Source: JAWWPG01 sp963820035
GTDB taxonomy: Bacteria; Actinomycetota; Actinomycetes; Propionibacteriales; Nocardioidaceae
DNA: 64,000 nucleotides
NCBI GenBank assembly: GCA_963820035.1
Contig: CAWFYK010000005.1
Location: 372,001 to 436,000, forward strand
Direction: 5' to 3'
In this document: one piece after another, positions 43,701 to 50,731 of the stretch
How positions within the stretch are numbered: the first letter of the stretch is position 1
Layout of the letters: each line of letters opens with the position of its first letter
Notes under the pieces: generated by a model
Seen by the model: only the letters and a program-made list of their open reading frames with translations
Databases searched by the model: none
Told to the model about the DNA's origin: nothing
Made by a program: the position numbers and the translations under genes

Positions 43701-45389
43701 ATGGTCGAGACCTCCGCAGACACCCATCCCTCGGACGGCGCCGCCCGCCATGGGACTCCCGTGGTCCCCGGCGTCGCGGTGGGGCCGGTGATCAGGCCGC
43801 AGCCGCGGGTCGACCTCAGCCAGGTCAGCGAGATCGCGGCGCGAGACCCCGAGACCGAGGGGCAGCGCTATGCCGACGCCGTCGACGTGGTGGCGAGCCG
43901 GCTCGGTGCGCGAGCCGAGTCCGCGAGCGGGGTGGCTGCCGAGGTGTTGGTGGCCCAGGTCGGGCTGGTCTCCGACCGCGGGCTCCGCAAGGCTGCGACC
44001 AAGCAGATCACCGCCGGCCTCAGCGCCGAGGCAGCGGTGTGTGCGGCCGTCGACTCGTTCGCCGCCATGTTCGAGCAGGTCGGCGGGCTGATGGCCGAGC
44101 GGGTCACGGACCTTCGCGACCTCGGCGGCCGGCTGGTCGCCGAGCTGCAAGGGCTTCCCGAGCCCGGGATCGCCGTCCCCGACCAGCCCTCCGTGCTCGT
44201 CGCCGATGACCTGGCGCCGGCCGACACCGCCGCGCTCGACCCCGCGAAGTTCGTCGCCCTGGCCATGAGCCTCGGCGGCCCGACGAGCCACACGGCGATC
44301 ATCGCCCGGCAGCTCGCGATCCCCTGCATCGTGGCGGCCGACGTCGACGACATCGAGGTCGGCACGGTCGTCCTGGTGGACGGTTCGACGGGCGAGATCC
44401 TGATCGAGCCGGACCGGGAGATGGCAGCCGAGCGGGTCGCGGCCGACCGTCGTACCCGGGCGGACGCCCAGGCGTGGAGCGGGCCGGGCCGGACGGCGGA
44501 CGGCACCCAGGTCTCCGTCTATGCGAACGTCCAGGACGGCGCGACGGCCCGCACGGCCGCTGCGGGGCCGAGCGAGGGGGTCGGACTGTTCCGCAGCGAG
44601 CTCGCGTTCCTCGGCCAGGACGACGAGCCGACCGTGGAGGCGCAGGCGGCGATCTATGCCGAGGTCTTGGAGGCCTACGGCGAGCGGAAAGTCGTGATTC
44701 GGACCCTTGACGCCGGCTCCGACAAGCCGATGAAGTTCGCCAACCTGTCCGAGGAGGAGAACCCGGCTCTCGGCGTCCGTGGGCTGCGGATCGCGATCGC
44801 GAACCCGCACCTGCTCACCCACCAGCTCGACGCGATCGCACTCGCCGCAGAACGGACCGGCACCTCGCCGTGGGTGATGGCGCCCATGGTGGCGACCGCT
44901 TCGGAGGCCAAGGGTTTCGCCGACGAGGTGAGGAAACGGGGGCTCACGGCCGGTGTGATGATCGAGATCCCGGCGGCTGCGCTGCTCGCGCCCCGCATCC
45001 TCGAGCACGTCGACTTCCTGTCGATCGGCACCAACGACCTGTCGCAGTACACGATGGCCGTCGATCGGCTGAGCAGTGAGCTCGCCGGCCTGACCGACCC
45101 GTGGCAGCCGGCGGTGCTCCAGCTGATCGCGCGTACGGCGGAGGCCGGCCAGGCGGTCGGCAAGCCGGTCGGAGTGTGCGGTGAGGCGGCGGCAGACCCG
45201 TTGCTCGCCTGTGTGCTGGTCGGCCTCGGCATCACCTCGCTGTCGATGGCAGGGTCCGCGATCGGCCAGGTCGGGGCGGCCCTTGCCAAGGTGAGCATCG
45301 AAGCCTGCCGGGCAGCCGCCAAGGCCGCACTGGACGCGGAGGACCCGGTCGCCGGACGGGCGGCGGCCACGGCGGCGCTGGCCGGCTGA
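43701..45389 (+). CDS. ptsI: PTS enzyme I (phosphoenolpyruvate-protein phosphotransferase)
   Basis: This 562-residue cytosolic enzyme transfers phosphate from PEP to HPr. The active-site His is at about residue 197 in GGPTSHTAIIARQLAIPCIV; the PEP-binding barrel includes GVGLFRSELAFL, RTLDAGSDKP and GTNDLSQYTMAVDR, and the C-terminal GVCGEAAADP. The ATG at 43701 follows AAGGA by seven bases; the open frame begins earlier, within the palindrome. It is divergent from the fru operon containing ptsH. Confidence 0.94.
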   Translation: MVETSADTHPSDGAARHGTPVVPGVAVGPVIRPQPRVDLSQVSEIAARDPETEGQRYADAVDVVASRLGARAESASGVAAEVLVAQVGLVSDRGLRKAATKQITAGLSAEAAVCAAVDSFAAMFEQVGGLMAERVTDLRDLGGRLVAELQGLPEPGIAVPDQPSVLVADDLAPADTAALDPAKFVALAMSLGGPTSHTAIIARQLAIPCIVAADVDDIEVGTVVLVDGSTGEILIEPDREMAAERVAADRRTRADAQAWSGPGRTADGTQVSVYANVQDGATARTAAAGPSEGVGLFRSELAFLGQDDEPTVEAQAAIYAEVLEAYGERKVVIRTLDAGSDKPMKFANLSEEENPALGVRGLRIAIANPHLLTHQLDAIALAAERTGTSPWVMAPMVATASEAKGFADEVRKRGLTAGVMIEIPAAALLAPRILEHVDFLSIGTNDLSQYTMAVDRLSSELAGLTDPWQPAVLQLIARTAEAGQAVGKPVGVCGEAAADPLLACVLVGLGITSLSMAGSAIGQVGAALAKVSIEACRAAAKAALDAEDPVAGRAAATAALAG

Positions 45390-45404
45390 CCGTCATCCGG
45401 AGTC

Positions 45405-45432
45405 TGCCGGGCAGAGCCAGGCACACCCGGCG
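45405..45432 (+). terminator. Candidate ptsI terminator hairpin
   Basis: GCCGGG (45406-45411) pairs with CCCGGC (45426-45431) across a 14-base loop, 16 bp after the ptsI stop. No T-run follows. The stem is short, so this is tentative. Confidence 0.35.
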
Positions 45433-45625
45433 AGGGGCCAGCAGGTCGGCTCGGGACCACGTGGCTGATCGTCGCGTTCCCCGGCCGCCTGACCACTCGG
45501 AGGCTCTCGGGTCTCGGCGGCCTCGGGGGCGGCGATAGGCTTTTCCAGCGCGACACAGCGGGCCGTGCGCGCGGACGGTCAGGGTGACATGACGAACGAC
45601 AGCGAATAGCGGGAGGTGGCGGCGG
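45433..45625. other. ptsI-ribF intergenic region with a possible six-codon uORF
   Basis: No gene is recognised. TAGGCT near 45536 could be a -10 box. ATG at 45590 opens a six-codon frame (MTNDSE) ending in TAG just before the ribF ribosome site GGGAGG. No FMN riboswitch features were seen. Confidence 0.3.
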
Positions 45626-46582
45626 GTGCGCGTGTGGCATGACGTGGCCGAGATCGACACGGATCTGGGACCGACCGTCGTCACGATCGGGAACTTCGAC
45701 GGTGTCCACCGAGGACACCAGCACGTGCTGGCGGAGGCGCGCCGCCTCGCGAGCACGCGTGGGGGGCTCCCGGTGGTCGCGGTCACCTTCGACCCGCACC
45801 CGATGACCGTCATCCGCCCGGACAAGGCCCCCGAGCCGCTCACCTCGGTGGAGGACCGGACGGCCCTGCTCGCCGCAGCCGGTGCCGACGCCGTGCTGGT
45901 CCTCGCGTTCACGCCCGAGCTCGCGGACGAGTCGGGCGCGGAATTCGCCGAGTCCGTGGTCTTCGGCGCACTCCATGCCGCCGGCGTCGTCGTGGGTGAC
46001 AACTTCCGGTTCGGCCACCGCGCGCTCGGGGACGTCGATCTGTTGCGTGAGGCGGCGACGGCCCACGGCGCCGAGGTCGTGGGTCTCCCGCTCGACGGCG
46101 CCGGCGATCGGACCTGGTCGTCGACCTACATCAGGGAAAGCCTCGTCGCCGGTGACGTGGCCGAGGCCGCCGAGGCGCTCGGCCGGTTGTTCTCGTTGCA
46201 CGGTCGGGTGGTCAAAGGCGACCAGCGTGGCCGTGAGCTCGGCTTCCCGACGGCCAATGTGCCTGTCACGACCAGCCGTACCGCCGTGCCCGCGGACGGG
46301 GTCTATGCGGGTTGGATGCGCCGGCTGGACCGGGTCGACGCGCCCTGGTGGCCGTCCGCCATCTCGGTCGGCACCAATCCGACGTTCGACGGCACCGACC
46401 GCCGGGTGGAGTCCTACGTCCTCGACCGCACCGACCTCGAGCTCTATGACGATCTGGTCGAGGTCGCGTTCGTCGAGCGGCTGCGCGGTCAGGTCAGATA
46501 CGACTCGGTCGAGGAGCTCGTCGCGCAGGTCCGAAGCGACGTCGACCGCGCTCGGGAGCTGCTGCAGCACCCTCCGCGATGA
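45626..46582 (+). CDS. ribF: Bifunctional riboflavin kinase / FAD synthetase
   Basis: This 318-residue enzyme makes FMN and then FAD. The N-terminal adenylyltransferase domain has TIGNFDGVHRGHQHVL and VGDNFRFGHRALGD, and the C-terminal kinase domain LGFPTANV, DGVYAGWM and GTNPTFDGTDRRVESYVLD. The GTG at 45626 is the only start with family similarity. In many Actinobacteria ribF follows truB directly; here it is displaced by about 9 kb by recQ and the PTS genes. Confidence 0.93.
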   Translation: MRVWHDVAEIDTDLGPTVVTIGNFDGVHRGHQHVLAEARRLASTRGGLPVVAVTFDPHPMTVIRPDKAPEPLTSVEDRTALLAAAGADAVLVLAFTPELADESGAEFAESVVFGALHAAGVVVGDNFRFGHRALGDVDLLREAATAHGAEVVGLPLDGAGDRTWSSTYIRESLVAGDVAEAAEALGRLFSLHGRVVKGDQRGRELGFPTANVPVTTSRTAVPADGVYAGWMRRLDRVDAPWWPSAISVGTNPTFDGTDRRVESYVLDRTDLELYDDLVEVAFVERLRGQVRYDSVEELVAQVRSDVDRARELLQHPPR

Positions 46583-46590
46583 GCAGGGAC

Positions 46591-46596
46591 TAGCCT
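46591..46596 (+). promoter_or_regulatory. Candidate leaderless -10 box (TAGCCT) for the thiamine-binding gene
   Basis: TAGCCT is exactly six bases before the ATG at 46603, and no ribosome site precedes that ATG. This fits a leaderless transcript starting at the start codon. Confidence 0.45.
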
Positions 46597-46602
46597 GGCC
46601 GG

Positions 46603-46911
46603 ATGCTCGTAGCTTTCTCTGTTGCGCCGAGCGGCACCGGGCGTGCCGACGGATCAGTCTCGGACGCCGTTGCGGCGGCGGTCAGGGTCGTCCGGGAGTC
46701 CGGCCTCCCGAACCGAACCGACGCGATGTTCACGACGATCGAGGGTGACTGGGACGCCTGTCTCGACGTTGTGAGGCGGGCGACCGAGGCCGTCGCCCCC
46801 TTCGGGTCGCGCGTGTCCCTCGTGCTGAAGGCTGACATCCGTCCCGGGCACGAGGGCGAGCTCGACGGCAAGGTCGAGCGGCTCGAGGCGACGCTCCGCG
46901 AGGAGCGATAA
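46603..46911 (+). CDS. MTH1187/YqgV-type thiamine-binding protein
   Basis: This 102-residue protein matches the DUF77/MTH1187 family: an N-terminal strand MLVAFSVAPSGTG, the DAVAAAVRVVRESGL helix and the TTIEGDWDACLDVVRRATEAV segment, ending in KADIRPG. Members form small oligomers that bind thiamine or similar ligands in the cytosol. It starts 20 bp after ribF, probably from its own leaderless promoter. Role in thiamine homeostasis is inferred from the family. Confidence 0.82.
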   Translation: MLVAFSVAPSGTGRADGSVSDAVAAAVRVVRESGLPNRTDAMFTTIEGDWDACLDVVRRATEAVAPFGSRVSLVLKADIRPGHEGELDGKVERLEATLREER

Positions 46912-47004
46912 CTCTTCCGGGATCACCGTGTCGGATTCGGCCGTGGCCGTTCGTAGGGTAGGTGAGCGCGGACCACAAGGGCCGCCAGAGGAGAAGGAGC
47001 GGCC

Positions 47005-47364
47005 ATGCCCGAGTACATCATCTACTTCAACCAGCAGTGGGTGGGCGACCACACCGAGGAGTGGTTCCGGGGGCGAGGACCTCTCGCCATGGCGGTGGTG
47101 GACGAGATGAAGGCTGCCGGCGTCTACGTCTTCGCCGGAGGGTTGGAGGAGGAGGACGGGCCGGTCTACAGCGCGGACCCGACCAGCGGCACCGTGATCG
47201 TCAGCGACGGACCATACGTCGAGACGAAGGAGTTCCTGGGCGGGTTCGCCCTGGTGGACGTCGCCGACGACGATGCCGCCAAGATGTGGGCGAGCAAGGT
47301 CGCGGAGGGATGCGGCTGGCCTCACGAGGTTCGCCGTTTCAAGCCGCAGCCTCGGGTCGAGTGA
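47005..47364 (+). CDS. YCII-related domain protein
   Basis: This 119-residue protein has the YCII/DGPF fold pattern: an N-terminal MPEYIIYFNQQWVG strand, ELKAAGVYVFAGGL-type helix-strand and the conserved SDGPYVETKEFLGGFALVDV block, where DGP is characteristic. Such proteins often accompany ECF sigma factors, but none is next to it. GGAG precedes the ATG. Its catalytic role is unknown. Confidence 0.83.
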   Translation: MPEYIIYFNQQWVGDHTEEWFRGRGPLAMAVVDEMKAAGVYVFAGGLEEEDGPVYSADPTSGTVIVSDGPYVETKEFLGGFALVDVADDDAAKMWASKVAEGCGWPHEVRRFKPQPRVE

Positions 47365-47616
47365 CGCCACCAGGCTTCTGGAGCATCGACTGGGGCTCGC
47401 GCCGGTCGTCGCCTCCGCACAGTCCGCTAGGTTCGCGAGCTGTTTGCGCATCATCAGCAGGTCACCGAAGGCGAGGATTGTGCTGCGCAGCTGTGACGGT
47501 CCGTCGGCTCGATGAGCCGGTACGCCGACGAGGTCGTGCGCATCCTCGTCGCGGACGCCTGACGGCGCTGGTCGCGACCGGGGAACACCCCGGGCGGTCA
47601 CCCGGTTGGGACGAGA
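47365..47616. other. Intergenic stretch without a convincing gene
   Basis: These 252 bp contain only short frames. A 16-codon frame at 47509 (MSRYADEVVRILVADA) resembles a protein C-terminus and could be a decayed gene end, but I cannot assign a family. No tRNA, terminator or repeat was recognised. Confidence 0.4.
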
Positions 47617-48675
47617 GTGAGCCGACTCTTCTCTCCGCTGACGATGCGCGGCATGACCGTCCGCAACCGTGTCTGGGTCTCCCCGATGTGCCAGTACTCG
47701 TCCATCGACGGGCACCCGACGGACTGGCATCTCGTTCACCTCGGCAGCCTGGCCCGCGGGGGCGCCGGTCTGGTGATGACCGAGGCCACGGCCGTGACTG
47801 CGGAGGGCCGGATCTCACCGCAGGATGCGGGGATCTGGACCGATGCGCAGGCTGCGGACTACCGAGACATCGTGAGGTTCGTCGCGTCGCAGGGCGCGAT
47901 ACCGGGCATCCAGCTCGCGCATGCCGGTCGGAAGGGCTCGACCAAGGCGCCGTGGCTTGGCGGCGGACCGGTCGACGCTGCGGAGGCCTGGACGACCGCG
48001 GGCGCGTCTCCTGTGCCGTACGCCGACTGGCCGGCTCCGCATGCGCTCAACCCGACGGAGATCACAGCTCTCATCGGCCAGTGGCGAGCAGCCGCGGCGA
48101 GAGCCGATGCCGTCGGCTACGAGGTCGTCGAGCTGCACGCCGCCCACGGTTACCTGCTGCACGAGTTCCTCTCCCCGCTGTCGAACCGTCGTACCGACGC
48201 CTATGGCGGTGACCTCGACTCACGAAGCAGGTTGCTCATCGAGGTGGTCGACGCCGTGCGCGAGGTCTGGCCGGAGCGCAAGCCGCTCTTCGTCCGGCTG
48301 AGCGCGACCGACTGGGTTGACGGCGGCTTGACCGTTGACGAGGTAGCTGAGGTCGCACGCCGGCTTGCCGGTCACGGTGTCGACCTGGTCGACGTGTCGA
48401 GCGGCGGGAACAGCCGGGACCAGCAGATCACCCTCGGCCCGGGCTACCAAGTCCCGTTCGCCCGCAGGATCCGCGAGGTGAGCGGTCTGCCGGTCGCGGC
48501 GGTGGGCCTCATCACCGAGCCCACCCAGGCCGAGCAGATCCTCGCCGACGGCGCCGCCGATGCGGTCATGCTGGCGCGTGCCCTGCTCCGAGAGCCGACC
48601 TGGCCGCAACGGGCGGCCGCCGAGCTCGGTGACGACGCCGACTGGCCGGTCCAGTACGAGCGCGCCAAGCTCTGA
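47617..48675 (+). CDS. Old yellow enzyme-type NADH:flavin oxidoreductase (YqjM class)
   Basis: This 352-residue FMN enzyme reduces activated alkenes using NAD(P)H. It shows SPMCQYSSIDG, where the Cys is typical of YqjM-type proteins, QLAHAGRKGS, the catalytic HAAHGYLLHEFLSPLSNRRTDAYGG block, and the phosphate-binding VGLITEPTQAEQILADG / ADAVMLARALLREP. The start is GTG at 47617. The natural substrate is unknown; xenobiotic or quinone detoxification is likely. Confidence 0.9.
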   Translation: MSRLFSPLTMRGMTVRNRVWVSPMCQYSSIDGHPTDWHLVHLGSLARGGAGLVMTEATAVTAEGRISPQDAGIWTDAQAADYRDIVRFVASQGAIPGIQLAHAGRKGSTKAPWLGGGPVDAAEAWTTAGASPVPYADWPAPHALNPTEITALIGQWRAAAARADAVGYEVVELHAAHGYLLHEFLSPLSNRRTDAYGGDLDSRSRLLIEVVDAVREVWPERKPLFVRLSATDWVDGGLTVDEVAEVARRLAGHGVDLVDVSSGGNSRDQQITLGPGYQVPFARRIREVSGLPVAAVGLITEPTQAEQILADGAADAVMLARALLREPTWPQRAAAELGDDADWPVQYERAKL

Positions 48676-48723
48676 TCTGGATATTCTGCACAGGTTGTCC
48701 GACCATCCGAAGGAGTGTGCCTG

Positions 48724-49887
48724 TTGCGGTCAGCCCGAACGCTCACGGCCCCGGCGGCCGTCCTGTCACTCGGACTCATCCTCATCTCGTGCGGCGAAGG
48801 CTCATCCACGAGCGGATCCGCGCCGGCGTCGACCGGCGTGACGTCAGTCCACCACCCGGGGCACCAGGCGCACACCGCCTCAGGCCCCGACTCGCCTTCG
48901 GTCGCGAGCACGAGTGGAGGCAGGTCGACCGCCCAAGCGCCGACGTCCCCGGTCACGATCGCCTTTGCGGGCGACGTGCACTTCGCGTCGTTCCTCGCGG
49001 GCCGACTGCACCGCCCGCGGACGGCGCTGGGCCCTCTCGCCGACCAGCTCGCAGCCGCCGACCTGTCGATCGTCAACCTCGAGACGGCGGTCACCACTCG
49101 GGGGACCCCGGAGCCCAAGGAGTTCACATTTCGCGCCCCGCCGGTCGCGTTCACCGCGCTCAAGGAAGCCGGCGTGGATGTGGTGACCATGGCCAACAAC
49201 CACGGGCTCGACTACGGTCCGGTCAGCGTCCCGGACGCACTGAGCGCGGCGAAGGCCGCGTCTATGCCGGTCATCGGGCTCGGCGAAGATGCCGCGGCGG
49301 CCTTCCAGCCGTGGGTCGCGACCGTCCACGGCCGGCGTATCGCCTTTCTCGCGGCCACCGCGGTCGTGGACAGCAATCTCATTGCATCCTGGTCGGCCGG
49401 ACCCCACCAGCCCGGAGTCGCGACGGCGCTCGATGGTGACAACGACGCACTGGTCGACGCGGTCAAGGCGGTCCGACCCCACGTGGACACCGTGGTGGTC
49501 GACCTGCACTACGGAAGCGACCTGATGGCCTGTCCGACCGCCATCCAACGCGAGCTGGCGAGCGACCTCGTTCGAGCCGGAGCCGACGTGATCGTCGGCC
49601 AGCATGCCCATGTGCTGCTCGGCGGCGGTTTCGACGGCAGGGCCTATGTCGACTACGGACTCGGGAACTTCCAGTTCTATGTGCCCAACGGCGACCAGAC
49701 GGCGCAGACAGGTGTGCTCACCGTGACGGTCGACGGCCGTCAGGTGACGGACCCCGAGTGGACCCCCGGGCAGATCGTCGACGGCCTCCCGGTGGCGCTT
49801 ACTGGCACCGCGAAGACGCGCGAGGCCGCCCGCTGGGACTCCCTGCGCGCCTGCGCCGGGCTGACCACCCGCCCGGGTCGGCTGTGA
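48724..49887 (+). CDS. Second CapA-family lipoprotein
   Basis: This protein of about 387 residues is a paralogue of the CapA protein at 22.9 kb, with a lipoprotein signal (LILISCGEG), a Ser/Thr/Gly linker, and a CapA domain with IAFAGDVHFAS, SIVNLETAVT, TMANNHGLDYGP, DLHYGSDLMACP and GQHAHVLLGGG. The TTG at 48724 is eight bases after AAGGAG; GTG 48715 and CTG 48721 are also in frame but overlap or crowd the ribosome site. TATTCT near 48681 may be the -10. Role in cell-surface polymer handling is by family only. Confidence 0.82.
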   Translation: MRSARTLTAPAAVLSLGLILISCGEGSSTSGSAPASTGVTSVHHPGHQAHTASGPDSPSVASTSGGRSTAQAPTSPVTIAFAGDVHFASFLAGRLHRPRTALGPLADQLAAADLSIVNLETAVTTRGTPEPKEFTFRAPPVAFTALKEAGVDVVTMANNHGLDYGPVSVPDALSAAKAASMPVIGLGEDAAAAFQPWVATVHGRRIAFLAATAVVDSNLIASWSAGPHQPGVATALDGDNDALVDAVKAVRPHVDTVVVDLHYGSDLMACPTAIQRELASDLVRAGADVIVGQHAHVLLGGGFDGRAYVDYGLGNFQFYVPNGDQTAQTGVLTVTVDGRQVTDPEWTPGQIVDGLPVALTGTAKTREAARWDSLRACAGLTTRPGRL

Positions 49888-49890
49888 TGC

Positions 49891-49918
49891 TCAGGCACAT
49901 CGACCCTCGGTGCCCTGA
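49891..49918 (+). terminator. Candidate terminator between capA-like gene and rpsO
   Basis: TCAGGCAC (49891-49898) pairs with GTGCCCTGA (49910-49918) with one bulged C, across an 11-base loop, right after the CapA gene stop. No T-run follows. Confidence 0.45.
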
Positions 49919-49927
49919 CGTCCGCGA

Positions 49928-49958
49928 TTGTGAGCGGGGGGTGTCCCGCTGGTAGTCT
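49928..49958 (+). promoter_or_regulatory. rpsO promoter: TTGTGA-N19-TAGTCT
   Basis: TTGTGA (49928-49933) and TAGTCT (49953-49958) form a plausible housekeeping promoter, with a slightly long spacer. Transcription would start near 49965, giving a leader of about 85 bases before the rpsO GTG. Confidence 0.5.
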
Positions 49959-50049
49959 GACATTGCCGTCTATGTCGGCCGCGGATCGAGAGTGCCCGGG
50001 TGAACAGGCCCCGGCGCGCCGCGCAACGAAAGCCCCGAAGGGAGATCGC

Positions 50050-50319
50050 GTGTCACTTGACGCTGCGACGAAGAAACAGATCATCGACGAATATGCCACC
50101 GGCGACAGTGACACCGGCTCACCCGAGGTCCAGGTCGCGCTGCTGACAAAGCGCATCTCCGACCTCACCGAACATCTCAAGGAACACAAGCACGACCACC
50201 ACAGCCGTCGCGGGCTGCTGCTCCTCGTGGGCCAGCGACGCCGGTTGCTCAACTACCTCCAGAAGACCGAGATCGCTCGTTACCGCAGCATCATCGAGCG
50301 TCTCGGCCTGCGTCGCTAA
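50050..50319 (+). CDS. rpsO: 30S ribosomal protein S15
   Basis: This 89-residue ribosomal protein binds 16S rRNA. The family blocks DTGSPEVQVALLTKRISDLTEHL, HDHHSRRGLLLLVGQRRRLLNYL and YRSIIERLGLRR cover the whole length. The GTG at 50050 follows AAGGGAG. pnp follows 412 bp downstream, as in most bacteria, where the pair is co-transcribed and RNase-processed. Confidence 0.96.
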   Translation: MSLDAATKKQIIDEYATGDSDTGSPEVQVALLTKRISDLTEHLKEHKHDHHSRRGLLLLVGQRRRLLNYLQKTEIARYRSIIERLGLRR

Positions 50320-50342
50320 CCGATCGCAGCGCTGACCCCAGG

Positions 50343-50366
50343 GCGGCCGTTCTCCGGACCGGCCGC
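50343..50366 (+). terminator. Hairpin after rpsO
   Basis: GCGGCCG (50343-50349) pairs with CGGCCGC (50360-50366) across ten bases, 23 bp after the rpsO stop. It could terminate or protect the rpsO message, or be an RNase III-type processing stem before pnp. Confidence 0.45.
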
Positions 50367-50536
50367 TCGACGCATGAGTCGGCATCTGACGGGGTGGGCA
50401 CGAGCCACCGAAAGGCCGAATCCAGCCACCGAGCCCCATCCGGTGGAGTCACAACTGAACAGAGAACACACCACTGAAGCGGTGCCGCATACGGCGGCAT
50501 CGACCACTAGTGACGTCGCGCGCTGACGTCAACAGC

Positions 50537-50608
50537 GAGGCGCCGGTCCTCGGTAGTGGCCCTCGGGATGTCAGACCATCCCGCAGGCCTCGATCGAAGA
50601 CCGGCCTC
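50537..50608 (+). ncRNA. Structured pnp leader element (Actino-pnp motif candidate)
   Basis: A 72-base element folds as a long interrupted hairpin: GAGG/CCTC and CCGGTC (50543-50548)/GACCGG (50599-50604) at the base, GGCC/GGCC in the middle, and GGGATG/CATCCC (six-base loop) at the top. It lies about 125 bases upstream of pnp. The Actino-pnp RNA motif is a known structured element in the 5' UTR of actinobacterial pnp genes; position and fold fit, but I cannot score it against the model. It may allow PNPase autoregulation. Confidence 0.6.
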
Positions 50609-50680
50609 GAAAGTCAGCGTGGCTCCCGCTCGGCGGGGGCCCTCCGCCGCGACCCGCGCTCACCAGGGCGCCGGCTGGCC

Positions 50681-50715
50681 AACGCCTGATGGCGTTCGTC
50701 GCGTGACGTCACGCG
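50681..50715 (+). promoter_or_regulatory. Two hairpins next to the pnp ribosome site
   Basis: AACGCC-TGAT-GGCGTT (50681-50696) is a perfect six-bp stem-loop, and CGCGTGACGTCACGCG (50700-50715) is a perfect 16-bp palindrome ending a few bases before the AAAGGG ribosome site. TGACGTC also occurs at 50511 and 50524. The palindrome could be an RNA structure or a protein-binding DNA site. Confidence 0.45.
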
Positions 50716-50731
50716 AACGAAAGGGATACCC

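Noticed and set aside
45390..45625. FMN riboswitch upstream of ribF
   Set aside because: The conserved FMN aptamer segments were not found.
47365..47616. Possible gene remnant between YCII and the flavin oxidoreductase
   Set aside because: Only short disconnected segments look protein-like and no family could be named.
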